Part shown: positions 38,085 to 51,372 of the stretch, in pieces | Layout of the letters: each line of letters begins with the position of its first letter | Position numbering within the stretch: position 1 is the first letter of the stretch | Assembly (NCBI GenBank): GCA_026874595.1 | Contig: CM049310.1 | Location: forward strand, 17,460,058-17,524,057 | Length of the DNA: 64,000 nucleotides | Source of the DNA: Sipunculus nudus | Lineage: Eukaryota > Annelida > Sipuncula > Golfingiida > Sipunculidae | Direction: 5' to 3' | The notes under the pieces: generated by a model | Told to the model about the DNA's origin: nothing | The model's database searches: none | The model's input: only the letters and a program-made list of their open reading frames with translations | Translations under genes and position numbers: made by a program

Positions 38085-38290
38085 GGGGGTATGGGGGTAT
38101 TTATACTAGGGCCCTGCGGGGGCCGAAAAAGTGAACTCGCACCCGCCCCGCATCATGGCCCTTCAGCCCGCCCCGGAAGCAAAGAATAAATCCACCCCCC
38201 TCGGTAGTTACTTTGCCCCGCCCCGCAAAATTTTCTTTCAGCCCGCCCCGCATGTTTCAAGGTAACAGCCTGCAGCCCAGCACGCAAACT
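38085..38290. repeat. CCCGCCCCG-rich repeat patch
   Basis: Four or more copies of 'cagcccgccccg' or 'cccgccccgca' with intervening AT words, in AT-rich DNA. Shorter relatives lie near 30610-30675 and 42825-42850. It may be the subterminal region of a hAT-like or other DNA element, but no ends were found. Confidence 0.4.
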
Positions 38291-38950
38291 AATTAAAAAG
38301 TGTTTTGATCCAATGGCTTACATATCAAGAATATTTAGCACAAATATTAGTCATGTTTATTATCAATATATATGAATTTTTTATGATTGGAATGAATCTT
38401 TATTTTAATACATGTTTTAGCAATCATTCAAACCAATGGTTTTCTCGTGTCTGTTTCTACTTAAATATATAAAAAGTAAAGAATAAATTGTAGATTTCTT
38501 GAAAGTATGAGTACCCAAAGCTACATGTGGGAATAGTATTGGCTAATCACAAGCCATCAAACTACTGAGATGTGTCTGCTGGTTATAATCTTTTCAGTCA
38601 TATTCTGCTAATAAGCTGAAACTGAGACTAATCAGACGGTCAAGTGAGTGAAGAGGTGTTCTGACCGATGTGGCTTTAGGTTCAGGTACACTCCCGAGGC
38701 AGCGGAAATCTTGCGTTTCTAAAGAAGCTATTGAATAAACCGCTGCCTGGTAGGACCTTTTATGATAGACTTAGACACCAGGTGACTGGTCGGTGTCTGC
38801 TGATAAACATCGCGGGTATGATGTGACTAGTGGCCAACCAAATGCCAGTTAACGAACACTCGACAGGCAACTTGGCTCCGCCGATAGTTGCGCTTCAAAC
38901 GCCGCTTGATGATAGTTTTAAGGTTACTCTTAGTAAATAATAGGGCGAAC

Positions 38951-41121
38951 GCTTGCTGGAAATCGGAAGTGAAAGACAGACGGACAGACAGAACATATTG
39001 TCGGTTTTCTATTAATGGAATGACTCTCAGGGACATTGCTGAGAATATGTGGCCCGTAGAATGTCATATGAGACAAAAAGAACAGGCAAGCAGTCTAAGC
39101 TGACAACAAAAGACGAACAGACAGACATACTGACTTTGTGAGACAAGATTGACACCAGATGACATAACCTGGTGATTGAGAAGATTCAAAGGAAGAAAAT
39201 GAGTTATAATTTATGTAATTTAGATTTATAGTTTTGGAGGTATGGCGAATTAATGATATACTTGGGAGGCTCGACTGTAGCGCCCTCTAGCAGACATATT
39301 CCGAAGACGACAAATGCGTTTCGTATTATTAATGTATGACATGAGATGTCCCAGTTTCAAAAGGATTCCGTCAAAGCTGTGGCCTGTAGAATGCTATATG
39401 TAAGGCGTAAGAACCAGCAAGCAGGCGACCTTGAGGATAACGGACAAACAGATGGACACACTGACAAAGTGACAGAAGATTGAAACCATATGCCTGAATC
39501 AGGTTATGAAGAAGACTCAAAGGAAGAAAATAAGCTATAGCTTATGTAACTGAGGCTTTGGGTGTAGAGATATGGCCAATACAATGGTATGTGTGTGAGG
39601 GTCGTGTGCAGCGCCCACTAGTGGCCATATCAGGAAAATGAAAAATTTATTTTTAGAAATTAGTGTAAGACATAAGATGTAATAGTTTCAAAAGGATTCC
39701 GTCAAAACTGTGGCCTATAGAATGCTATATGTGAGACGCAAGAACCAACAAACAGGCGAATTTTAGGACAACTGACAAACAGACGAAAACACTGACAAAG
39801 TGATTCAAGATTGAGTCCAGATGACTACTCCAGGTTATGGAGAAGACCCAAAGGAAGAAAAAAGCTACAGTTTATGTTACTGAGGTTTATAGTTTTGGAG
39901 ATATTGCCAAAGCATGATATGTTGGGAGAGGTTCGAGTTCAGCGCCCCCTAGCGGCCATATCGGGAAAATGAAAAAGTGGTTTCGAGATATTAGTGTAAG
40001 ACTTAAGATGTTATAGTTTCAAAAGGATTCTTTCAAAACTGTGGCCTGTAGAATGCTATATGTGAGACGCAAGAGCAAGCAGGCGAATTTGAGGACAACT
40101 GACAAACAGACAGACACACTGACAAAGTGTCACAAAAGTGTGACCAGATGACTACACTAGTATAATTTTGGAGATATGGCCAAAATATGATATGTTCGGG
40201 ATGTTCGCATCCAGCGCCCCCTAGCGGCCCTATTCAAAAAATGAAAAAACAATTTCGAGATACTAGTGTAGGACTTATAATATGTCAGTTTCAAAAAGAT
40301 TCCTGCAATAATGTGGCCTTTGGCGCAAGATGAATGAAATCTCGAAATATCTCTATTCACGAGATATTTTACGAGATACTGCAAGACTTGTAATAAAATC
40401 TTGTAGTACTAGTTGAATGCTACTTGATGCAAAAAACTATATCACTCTAGCTTTAAAACTGACAAAGTTAGAAAAATAAGACCCCTTATTTTCGAATATC
40501 ATGATTTTCCCCCAAAATTTGTAACCATGGTTACGGCAAATTTGAGTCAGCTACACACCAGATGACATGCCTTGGAATGACGATTAAAATGAGCTATCGT
40601 TCAAGTAGATACGACTAATAGTCACAAAGATATGAAGAAAAAACCATTTTGAGAATTTTTGATGACCTTGACCTTGATCTTTGTCCTATTTTGACCAAAA
40701 ACAATAGAGCACCTATAAATTTTATTCTCCATCATCTCTGAAAGTTTCAAGGTGATTGCTGCAAAATTGTTGCCTGTACTGTACTAAATGTTAGACAGAA
40801 CATCAAGGCCGTTGTCAAAATTGACAACAACAGAGGAACAGACAGACATACTGACAAGGTGACACGAAGTCAACAAAAGTTGATCATACCATGATATGGG
40901 GAAAGGAAAGACGAACAAAATGATCTGAGAATGAGGTTGATACGACCATTTTTGACCAAGTTATGAGGAAAATAAAATTTCGAGGTTTTTCGATGACCTT
41001 GACCTTAACTGTTGACCTATATTAACCAAAAACAATAGGGCACCTAGAAATTTTGTTTTCCATTATCCCTGTAAGTTTCAAGGTGATTATGGCAAAATTG
41101 TGGCCAGGAGAGTGATGACAA

Positions 41122-41172
<51 letters not shown>

Positions 41173-41220
41173 TACGCAAATGACCAATATGCTTGCCGAA
41201 ATCTTTGATTCCGGCAAGCA
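38951..41220. mobile_element. 2.3-kb element with ~330-bp internal tandem units, relative of 5928-6914
   Basis: The left end reads GCTTGCTGGAAATC (38951). The right end has a hairpin, GCTTGCCGAAATC...GATTCCGGCAAGC (about 41190-41218), as in the copy at 5928-6914. Inside, 'cgcccyctagyggccatat' recurs near 39281, 39609, 39941 and 40217, with 'tttcaaaaggattc', 'tgtggcctgtagaatgctatatg' and 'ctgacaaagtg' in each unit. The right third has a different ~380-bp unit with 'gaccttgaccttgatc' and ends in a (CAGA)n tract near 41125-41165. No transposase is present. Confidence 0.65.
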
Positions 41221-41309
41221 ATTAAGACTTTAATAGCGTAGTCATGTATCCGTTGCCAGCAAAACGGATACAAGTCTAGTGAGGCATGCACGGAGACATA
41301 ATTGTTACA

Positions 41310-41870
41310 ATTCGTTAGAGTGATAGCTCATCGGCCGGGCATCCTGTGTGCACAAGTACCTGTGCCAACCATGTGTCGAGCAATTCTCTCTGAGCCTGTC
41401 GCCTATTCAAACGGTTGCCATGGCGATGAGCTGTCACTCAAAATGAAATGTAACAACATTGGCCCTGGTATTCCTCGCTTGGCTGGTAACCGTTTCGCTG
41501 GCAACACGTCCTGATTATAATGTAGTTTACTTGTCGCATCAATTGTGTTTCGCGTGCAGGGGATTTTTTACACGCAGTGGAAAGGACCACAAATATTTAT
41601 GGAAACAATTTCTGGACTAGCTCATACACAATGGCCTCTTCCACCCCTAAAAAGATTTTGCCAACAGCATTTATATTTGCTATAAATCATGTGACCATTT
41701 AAACCTATCATAGAGGATGTTTCTTCCACCACCAGGTCTCATCTCATAGGCCCAACATACAATGCTCCCCTCTCGTATAGGGACCCAGAAAACCAAGTCT
41801 AAACAAACAGCGCTTGAGATATAGGTAGTAGGCCTAGAGGTTATTAAAGCACTGTGTAAAAGAGCGTAAG
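41310..41870 (+). repeat. Dispersed repeat, longer copy of the family at 19690-20015
   Basis: It shares 'ggccgggcatc', 'tctctctgagcctg', 'caccaggtctcatctcat', 'aaacaaacagcgc' and 'gagatataggtagtaggcct' with the reverse complement of the earlier copy. About 200 bases, roughly 41515-41728, have no partner there, so one copy has gained or lost a segment. Confidence 0.6.
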
Positions 41871-42205
41871 GTTCAGGATGTTCATTGAGATAGACATGAC
41901 CAGAATGATGTTTTTTATAGCAGGCATCACCACATTATGCTGTGCCCAAAAAGGGATTTGATCAGCAAGTGTTCAAAGTCAGTTACAATTAGACAGCACA
42001 TGGAGTCCACCTTAGGCTTTGTGCAGTTCTTGGTCAATTGAGTCACCTAACGAGCCGGCTGTAGTCACACAGTGTCTACAAGATCAAAGGCAATCAAGCC
42101 CTTGCTTCACTCCTAGCCATATTATGTAATACGTGAGACCTGACAAACGTACATGGTTATAGTCAATATACAACATCAGACCAGGTAATGCCATAAAAAT
42201 AAAAG

Positions 42206-42477
42206 GGTATGGTTCTCAGGCACTTTTTTCCAGAAATCAATGCGGGCGGGCGGTACTTTATTTTTTACCTTTTTTTGTATGTTTCGATAAAATGTCATAT
42301 GATCAGGGAAAAGCATGTAAATGACAGGTTTCTTCTTGCTAAACAGGCAAAAGCACTACGTAACAAAGGAAGTCGTATCGAAATTGTATTATTTTACCAT
42401 TTTGAATGACAAAATCACAATAGAGTTGTTTGATGCGGGAGGTTAAAATTGACGGGGCGGTGCCTGAGAACCATACC
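42206..42477. mobile_element. 272-bp MITE-like element with 18-bp perfect inverted ends
   Basis: GGTATGGTTCTCAGGCAC at 42206-42223 is matched exactly by its reverse complement at 42460-42477. With one extra base, the flanking 'aataaaag'/'cttttatt' extends the symmetry outward. The interior is AT-rich and has no coding capacity. The superfamily is unknown because no clear target duplication was seen. Confidence 0.6.
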
Positions 42478-42867
42478 TTTTATTTTTTTTGGCCTAACTT
42501 TGTACAAAGTTATGATCAGCTCCCACTGCAAGGACTATTGTTTAAAATATAGATTTCAGATTAATGATGCATCATCTATTTTGTATAACTACTTGACTTT
42601 ATACCTAGAAGGAAAAAAACATTTGCATAGCGCTTTAACATCTGTCAGTAAGTGTAAGGGGTTAAATATTGATATATTTTAATCTATTATTTTTATCATT
42701 TTATATTAATATTTTTACACCATGTGAAAACATTTTATATAAAAAAAATTAATCGTTTTAAAGTGATCTTTTTTTACTTTATAATCACAAATTTATATTT
42801 TACTGAACTGGCAAATCATCAACCCGCAGCCCGCCCTGCATACACTTTATTTCAGCCCCCCCCCCCT

Positions 42868-44455
42868 CTGGTTCGAGTGTGGTTTATTGTGAACCTGCAG
42901 ACAGTGAAACGAAATACTGTAGTTCTTTCTTTATCCTTGTGACGTATTATGACAAAACACCAGAAATGCAAAATTATTACGAGGGAAACCGTAGAAAATT
43001 TGTCGTAGAGAATTTTGTTTGGCAATATCGAATGAATGGTTGACAATAATTCAAGTGAGTGGCTGTTGAAATCAAAGACTACACCAGGTGCGCGTAAAGT
43101 CACTCTGTGAAACATTTTAAATACACATTTAACAAGATTTTACAACATATGAGTGACTCAAAAAAAGAAAAAAGAAAAAGATGTGCACAGAGACTTTTAA
43201 TGGCTTATAAAATAAAATGGTTAAGCGTCTAGGTGTCTTTATCATATTTTTCTTCATTTATAGCAATCTAAAATTCAAGTAGTCCATCCAATAGTCATGA
43301 TTCAAATAAATAATTTCTTTACGTGGCAAAATGCGTGTTTCAGCATGTGAGAGAGTGTGTATGTGTGTTAGTATGGTATGTTCCCATTTGTTAATAATGT
43401 ATATCACCCAACCAGAGTGTACCTGTTGCACTGTGTCAAAACTGCTTATTACGGAAACGATTTGGTCAACACGTTAGAATCGTGAGTGAACATCACGAAT
43501 ATCATGTAGCGTGTTTAGATCAAATTCACGGTCCTATCAAAATAATAGTCAATCTGAAGACAATTTCAAGTCATGAATAGAGTGCAGTAAAAGTCACTTG
43601 TCAGGATGAAAGCCAGGCGGGTGAACGAGGGGCATATTGCAGAGGTTTACCCGTACGTATGCGGGAATACACTATTGATAAAACATTGAAAACGAGAAAC
43701 CCGTGGCAATATCAGACGCCGACAATGAAACCATCTCTGGACCGAGTGTGGTTTTGTGTGAACCTGCAGACAGTGAAACGAAATCTTTTAGTGCTTCTTT
43801 ATCCTTGTGACGTATCATGACAAAACGCCAGAAATGCAAAATTATTACGAGGGAAACCGTAGAACATCGAACCGTTCAAGGACGGATTTTTGTTTGACAC
43901 TATCGAATGAATGGTTGACAATAATTTAAGTGAGTAGTTGTTGAAATCAAAGACTGCACCAGGTGTGCGTGAAGTCACTCTGTGATTTCAATTTTAAATA
44001 CACATTAACAGGGTTTTACAACTTTTTAGTGACTCATTAAAGAGAAAGATGTGCACGGAGACTTTATATGGCTTTTAAAATAAAATGGTTAAGCATCTAA
44101 GTGTCATTTTCATATTTTTATTCATTTAAAGTAATCTAAAGTTCAAGTAGTCCACCTCATAGTCATGGAATCAAATAAATTATTTCTTTATGTGGCAAAA
44201 TATGTGTTTCTGCATGTGAGAGGGTGTTTGTTTGTGTTAGCATGGTATGTTCCCCTTTGTTAATAATGTATTTCACCCAACAAGAGTGTACCTGTTGCAC
44301 CGTGTTAAACCTGCTGATTACGGAAACGATTCTGGTCATCTCCTTAGAATCGTGAGCAATCATCACGAAAACCATGGAGCTTGCTGAGATCAAATTCACG
44401 GTCCGATCAAATTTATAGTCAATTTGAAGACAATTTCAAGTCATGAATAATAATG
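42868..44455. repeat. Tandem duplication, two ~0.7-kb copies 871 bp apart
   Basis: The copies at about 42868-43580 and 43739-44455 align from 'cgagtgtggttt-tgtgaacctgcagacagtgaaacg' to 'gacaatttcaagtcatgaata', with scattered substitutions and small indels. The ~160 bases between them are unique. There is no coding capacity in common. It looks like a moderately old local segmental duplication. Confidence 0.8.
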
Positions 44456-44863
44456 GTGTTGGAAATTGTCAGGGACACGTATATTGATAACGCTAGTTAA
44501 ATTGTGTCATAAAGTGCAAATATTGTATATAAAATCAATGCTAAAATTCTCTTAGGAAATCACACGTTATATATCACCAGCAAGACCTGTATTTCTATGA
44601 CCAGCAGGCGCAGTGGTTATGTACCGGCAGATGAAAACCCGAGCACTCGTTATATCATTTTAAGTACTTGTGTAATTTTGATCGGTTCCGCTATATTTCT
44701 AAGAGCGTCCAGATATAATAAAGAGTGGATAACACACCCGTCGCATGTTATGCTGAATCCTTTACATTAATTTATCATAATTTTTTTTAAAGAATTTACA
44801 TAGTTTATGCGTTAGTAAAGTCCCCAGAGGTATAAAAAGTATGTATTTGTAATATATATAAAA

Positions 44864-44865
<2 letters not shown>

Positions 44866-44917
<52 letters not shown>
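44866..44917. repeat. (TA)n microsatellite
   Basis: About 52 bases of pure TA repeat. The rest of 44456-45540 shows no gene. Confidence 0.9.
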
Positions 44918-44920
<3 letters not shown>

Positions 44921-45559
44921 TCCTTTTTTATATCTTTATTAAAAAAAAATTGAAACTTTCAAGAAATAATGCATTTCCTGCGAAACGTGACATATAACAG
45001 CGTGTCGCTGTATACCAACAGCGTGTCGAAATAGATAGTTCTTAACTTTAAGGTATTCGTAGACACGACAGCACCCCTGTTTCGAGTAATTACTCTGTTA
45101 AGGATCTTGGTGAATATTTATTTTTTTTTCGTTATAACTTTTGTTTGGTTTTGTGCGATGTTTTGTGAGGACTGACAAAACTCATTGCATGAAAAATAAA
45201 CAAAAATTATTAAAAAGCGGTCTTCTTATCAGCAGAAGAGATTCAAGTAATGGTAACAGGAATGTGTTATTGTAATTGCTATAAATTATTTTTTTTATGA
45301 ATTGTCCATAAGCTTACCGAATAAAATGAGAAAATTCTTCTCCCAGCGAAATAAAAGCATTCTTCCTTGGGATTATTTTTGCAGGTAATTTTATATCATC
45401 TTACGCCAGTGTTAATTTCCCATCCTTGTTCCATTCAAACATTCCGAAGCTAAAAATCACATTTTTTATCACCGAAAGCAAATGGAGTGTTGTTTATGGC
45501 GGAGGATTTGGACAAACTTCATTCGGAACACCTCAGCTAAATCCGTTGGCTTCTAGCCT

Positions 45560-46040
45560 CGGATATAAATAGGGTGCCGCCATGTAAAATATTCCGGCAA
45601 GGCATGGTCAAGACCAGGTCAAATGCACACCTGTTCAAAGCTTTGTAAGACGAAAACGATGTATTTGTGTACATGTTCTGCAAATACTGATATACTATAA
45701 AGCTATTAGACAGCACATTGATCCAAGAAATACAGGTGAAAATACCCGGTATACTGATTAAGACCGCACGAGGATACAGTTCACCCCAGGAAGCAACCTC
45801 CAGTGGGCGATGTATAAGACATTTTATGATAAACTGAACTTTCTACCTGTCCGAACCTGGTCATATTTGGTGGTTAGCAACATATCAAGCCCATCTAATA
45901 CACATTAATATGGCAAATCAATGTATTCTTAGTGGAAACTATGATTTTTCTTAGACGAGTCAGTAGAAATGGCAATGGATTTCCCTGGATGACTCTACTG
46001 TCACAAACAAATGTAAATCGACTTCATGGCCGATAAATAT
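45560..46040 (+). repeat. Dispersed repeat, copy B of the family at 10556-11055
   Basis: Collinear with copy A in the same orientation, 35 kb away, with many substitutions and small indels. No coding capacity is seen. Confidence 0.6.
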
Positions 46041-47283
46041 ATATTTCACCATCCATTCAGAACATTCTGTTTTGAAAGTGTTATATTCCATCGCTGTAGG
46101 TTACCCACCTTTTATTCTTAAAACAAAACAGCAAAGAATTACATGATTGATGGCGCTAAATCTTGTTCGTCATGTCCTTGTCTCGTCATAAGTTATATAT
46201 TTGTTGTTTTTGTCCCTTATATATTTACTGCTGGTCGTGTTGTAGCCTTAATTGAACAAGTGTGACAGACAGCATCTGTCTTCCGAGTACTTTCCTTTTA
46301 TCCGAGTCTGTTCCAAATGAATTTACCGCTCCTTTATCGTAATTGGAACCGAACCGTGCAAGGTTTTATATTGCAGAGGTTATAGAAATATCTTGAGACC
46401 TCTCCAGTTTTGATTGTAACAAACTTCCAACGATTGCTTATGCGATAGCAACCAATCACCAGCAAAATTAAATATGGAAGAAAAAGGAAACATGAAAGGA
46501 TATTGCTCTTTTTATGCAGCATTTCTCCTTCAAATTTGATAATCAAACATGTTCCCTTCTTTTTTTCTCACGCACTGGAATATGTATCAAACAGAATATC
46601 CTTAATCTTCTTAATATTATTATAATCTCAATATATTCTTAATATTCAACGTATTTAAAGGAAATATTGTCGTTTTTATTACAAATATAGCGAATATAAA
46701 ACGATAATGAAAATAAACAGCTTATCCAACTTGTTCCGATAAGTTGGTTTAACCGGAGACTCCCCGTGACAATCATGGGCCATAATATGTTAGCACATTT
46801 TACCATACGACTTCCATTATCTCAGAAGAGTACCATACAAACATCGTGTGTATGCGACAGACTGACTGGGTATGAACCATTAATGTATGGGTATGATGGT
46901 AACAGTCAGACAATTATGCTCGACCCCTTCCCATAGCTAATCGTGGTTCTTTGAGGGACGAGGTATTTAGTATTCTGGGCGCCACACCCTGGAAGACATG
47001 ACCTTTAACCCAGACCTAACTACATTCAGTTTAATGTTGCGCGCCGAACATCTGTGAAATGACTTTTGATATTGACCCAATTTAAACCATATTATCTTGT
47101 GAAATGATTTATTAAAGTACTAAAATGTCACTTAAGTCTTTGAATATATATTATCTTATTAGTTGTAATATACGCGCGGGTTTCATTGCTAGTAAAGATC
47201 TGACTTTCAAAATTCATTTCTGGTTCTAATTTAAATAACAATAAGCTGGTGTAATTTTCCCGCCAAGCGGACCAACCAACGAC
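46041..47283. other. Stretch with no recognised gene
   Basis: AT-rich DNA with short overlapping frames and no domain. Confidence 0.4.
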
Positions 47284-47846
47284 ACTTGGCAGGCAATTCT
47301 CTTACCGTGTGCACGTATTATATTTGCAGGTACGTTTTCAAACATTTTCTTGGTTACCGGTAAAAGTGATAAGTAATATATTTTTTCGATTACTGTTCTG
47401 TGTAGTACGATTTATTCTAATTATTATTAACATGTACCAAATACGTTCGAGATTTTTTCTGTAAATAACAATAGTCAGTCGGTCTGATTTGAGACGTAAT
47501 TAGATATATATACATCACTAAGTCTTTTAACCCCGTATTCAGATAACTATGTAAACTGGCCATTGGCTGATAATTTCTGTAGAACCGTCAGTCCTTCTTG
47601 TCGGAGATGTTAATTCAGTTATATGTTCGTCCCTATGGGAATGTAGCAAAGTATGTAACTTAGATTGAGTCTTTACTGTTTGTTCAAATATTGATTCTAT
47701 TGTGTCATATTAAGTATGAGTCTTTATATTTGTGTGAATATTGCTTGTATTGTGTCATATGAATTAGTGTTGAAACCTTGATGCATTTATGTTATAAGAG
47801 ACTTGGCAGGCAATTCTCTTACCGTGTGCACGTATTATATTTGCAG
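47284..47846. repeat. Perfect 46-bp direct repeats 517 bp apart
   Basis: Positions 47284-47329 and 47801-47846 are identical over 46 bases, from 'acttggcagg' to 'atatttgcag'. Both copies end in TTTGCAG, like a splice acceptor. The flanks differ completely. The intervening 471 bases have no recognised feature. Confidence 0.8.
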
Positions 47847-50592
47847 TTAATAAAGGATGTGCATCTGACCAGAGTGGCTACTGAACCGTGACAGCCAAAC
47901 ACAAAAAAAACACGTTTGTTTGGGAGACCCTGTTACATATATATTACATTGAATATTTGTAAACCTTAATTAAGGATGTAACTTTGTACCCTGCGCCTCG
48001 AAAAAGTGTATACAATACAATTAATGATATAACCTTTTGCTAACATTTTTATTAGCATATTTTGATTCTGGCTTTTAAACCTCGTATCCGATGATGGAAT
48101 TTATTATGTTATATTGAGTCTAGCTGTTAAGCCAGGTGGTATTAGAAACATTGTTTGGTTTTACTTGTGTTTAGCATATAATTTCAAGGAAGATTGAGTT
48201 GGTAGCCTGTTACATTTTTATCTGTGATCAGTTAAATATACTTGTTTAGGCCTGATAAAAATGTTCATTTTGGCTTAATGCATCCAAAAAGAATTATAAG
48301 AAATAGAGATACACGTGGAGAAGGTATAATGAAATTTAGTGATTAAGTCGACCATTAAAGTGCGCTGTGTGCTAAATTTGCCTTGCGTTGTTTGATAAAG
48401 GCTACTGCAATCCCTCTTGGAGAAATGAAGAGAAATATCTCAGATTTTCTGTGAAAGAATGAGAACTGTCCCGCTTAGGGCCCATTTCGCATTATTCCCT
48501 ACAGTTCAAGACCAATTACGTATATATCGAGGCGTACCCCAGGAAGAAATGCGTGACAAACATGGAGTTGGGCAACTGTTAGTGATGATATACCTTTTAA
48601 GCAATTTATTTTACCGTGGGCAGAGTGATGGTTTTCCTAATATCACCAAGAATCGCTGTGGCGTTTAATCCTGGGATTTGCCCCCCCCCCCCCCAAAAAA
48701 AAAAAAAAAACCCAAAAAACGGTCAAATCATAATTCAAGCCGAATTCAGGGGAACCGTTCATCACAAACAGTAAATTTTCTCTGCAGAGTCATTCACTCA
48801 AAATGTTTACAGCAATGAGATGTTTGTCTAAAATGTGGAAGCTTTGACATGAAACCTATTCAGCAGACTGATAAATTGTCAAATGTTTTCACGTAAATCT
48901 GTCAATTTGTAATGTACGTTTAGAAACAGAATTATTCCAACAGCACTTGGCAAAAAAATTTCCGTAAAGGTAGAATGGTTATAAATTAGCTCGAAAAAGT
49001 GAATGACAGATTGAAACAAAAGACTAATGGACTAATGAAAAAAGGACTCGAAGACTTACAGGTATGATATATGAATACACGACCCGACCTCTAATTTCAT
49101 ATAAAACATTGACAAATAAAACATTAAAATCAGAATGATAAAAACGAATAGACGACACGAATTAAAGGTAAAAGTGTAACCTACAGGAAAACGTAAAGAA
49201 TGGAAATTTATCAGGCAATGTCCTACTTAAGGAAATTAAAATTAGAAGAAAACTATGTATTGGCAATGCCACTTGTCAGTCGTGTAATGGAAGAGGCGCT
49301 CACGGCCCTTGCCCATTAAGAATTAGAATGGGACTTAGTAAAGCGCATACCCCCGCCAAGGGAACCCAACGTTATTGGGTCCGTCTCAGTTAAGATTTTT
49401 TTAATGTTTAAACTGGTGAATGCGTAATTAGCCAGGAGATGTTTCGACCTGGGCCTGCTTGTGCTCGCGAGACAATAGAGGTCTGTATATTATGAAGACT
49501 TTCTCTTCCGGGGAGAGATTACAGGATTTGTCAGTCGTGGAGTATGATTTTGCTTTGCTTATTATCTTTCATTGTATTGTCGCCTTTCAGTCTCAAAATG
49601 TATTCGCTGAGAGTTGCACTGTTAATTAATTTCCTTTCTGAAGCTTGAGACGTGGGCATTGTACCACAATTTAAACGTAAATTCTGTCAGTCGTATGTAT
49701 GGTTCTGGGCTCAGGCTTTCCTTGCGTATCAAAGTTGTCAGGTATACTATATTACTAAAGAAACGGACTCGCGAGAATTTGCAGCACGGGTCGAAACACC
49801 TCCTGGCTAACTACATCTGCGCAAGATCAAACATTCAAAAATCTTAACACCTGGCCGACTTCATAATGGGTTTCCAAAGACTGAGGACCTACAGCCCTTA
49901 GGCACTTATCACACCGGGAAAGCAATTAAAAAGCGGACATTAGCTTAATTCCGTTTTTCTTTCGTTTTCCATGCGCCAAGGTCGTGATTGATTCGCCGAC
50001 TCCGGTTTTCATTCGCCGAATTTCCCGGAGCAAAAGCGAAATTATTGATACGAGGTAATAATGTCGCTTTTGAGTCGCCCATCTTTCAAAAATAAAATGT
50101 TTGATTTTAGTTCGCTCACTGCAGTATGGTTTCGTTATTCTTTCGATCATGTCGTTATTGTGTCGCTTTTGTTTCACCCGTGTCAGTAGGTTCGTTTTTG
50201 CCTTTTGCTGATTGAAATCCGAACAGAAAGCGAATCAATAACGCATAGACCGAAGTATTAAAGCATGCATCGCTTTGATGGTGGTATTCCATCCTTTTTC
50301 AAACGCTTTTGATTCGCCCATGTGGGTATTGGTGTTTTCTCATTTGCTCTTGTGGCTATTGGCTCGGTTTCAGTTAGACCGTGTCGCCGGCTTCTTTTAT
50401 AATTCGCTTATAATTCTGTTTCATGTCGTAATTGCATCGCAATCATCCCTTACACCATAAAAAATGTCTATAATTTCGCTTTCCATGTCCATTTTTTTTC
50501 ATAAAAAAAGAGTTTTTGGTTCGATACTGGCTCTGACACGGGCTTAACGAATCACCGTTGTAAAACCCATGTAGGATAAAGTCGTGAACTAT
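47847..50592. other. Stretch with no recognised gene
   Basis: It contains a C-run followed by an A-run at about 48679-48710 and a 0.5-kb patch (about 49940-50520) rich in 'ttcgcc', 'gcgaa' and 'tcgctttt' words that may be an old repeat. No domain is seen in any frame. Confidence 0.35.
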
Positions 50593-50602
50593 ACACACAC
50601 AC

Positions 50603-50649
<47 letters not shown>
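50593..50649. repeat. (CA)n-(TA)n microsatellite
   Basis: About 13 bases of CA repeat, then about 43 of TA repeat. Confidence 0.9.
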
Positions 50650-50652
<3 letters not shown>

Positions 50653-51303
50653 TACATAACACTTTCATGGTTACATAATATTTTTGAAAATGAATAGATA
50701 GAATTTGGATTTATTAAGTATTGTTATCTCACTCAGGCGATTGCTAGATGTGTGTTTGTTGTCTTCTAATGTTCACCTGAGAACATTACGATTATACATA
50801 GTTACTATTTGGCATGGTTAATTAAATTAATAGTATTAAATTGGTCCTTAATATACCATTCTTGTACCATCTATTGAAAGCTACACAGTGCAGACATAAT
50901 GCAAGCTCTTTCAAGTAAGATAAGTAAGAAGTTAAATAAACGCCAACACACACCCTTGCGCCATGTCCATTAATGCACCATTTATACTGCAGGAGGCGAG
51001 ATGACCCTGACCTTGTGTTCAATCAATTTTTATGAGGGATTGAGCTATCAATTTGTATACCTTTCGACCTTAGAAAATAAGTCAAATTAAACAATAACTT
51101 TAGATGTTTGCAGTCGCCGGATGACCCCAACCCCCAATCCCACCCCGTTACCCACATGTGATCAATAATAGGGATAGCTCGAAGAGGCCATGGGATTTGA
51201 AAATAAAGGTCCAAAATAAATGTCAGGTGAAAAAGGTATTATCTGTGACTATAACTATGGTCAAAGGTCAGTTTTGGAACACCAGTGCATAGTCGAGAAA
51301 AGT

Positions 51304-51307
<4 letters not shown>

Positions 51308-51369
<62 letters not shown>
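51308..51369. repeat. (TA)n microsatellite
   Basis: About 62 bases of pure TA repeat. Confidence 0.95.
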
Positions 51370-51372
<3 letters not shown>

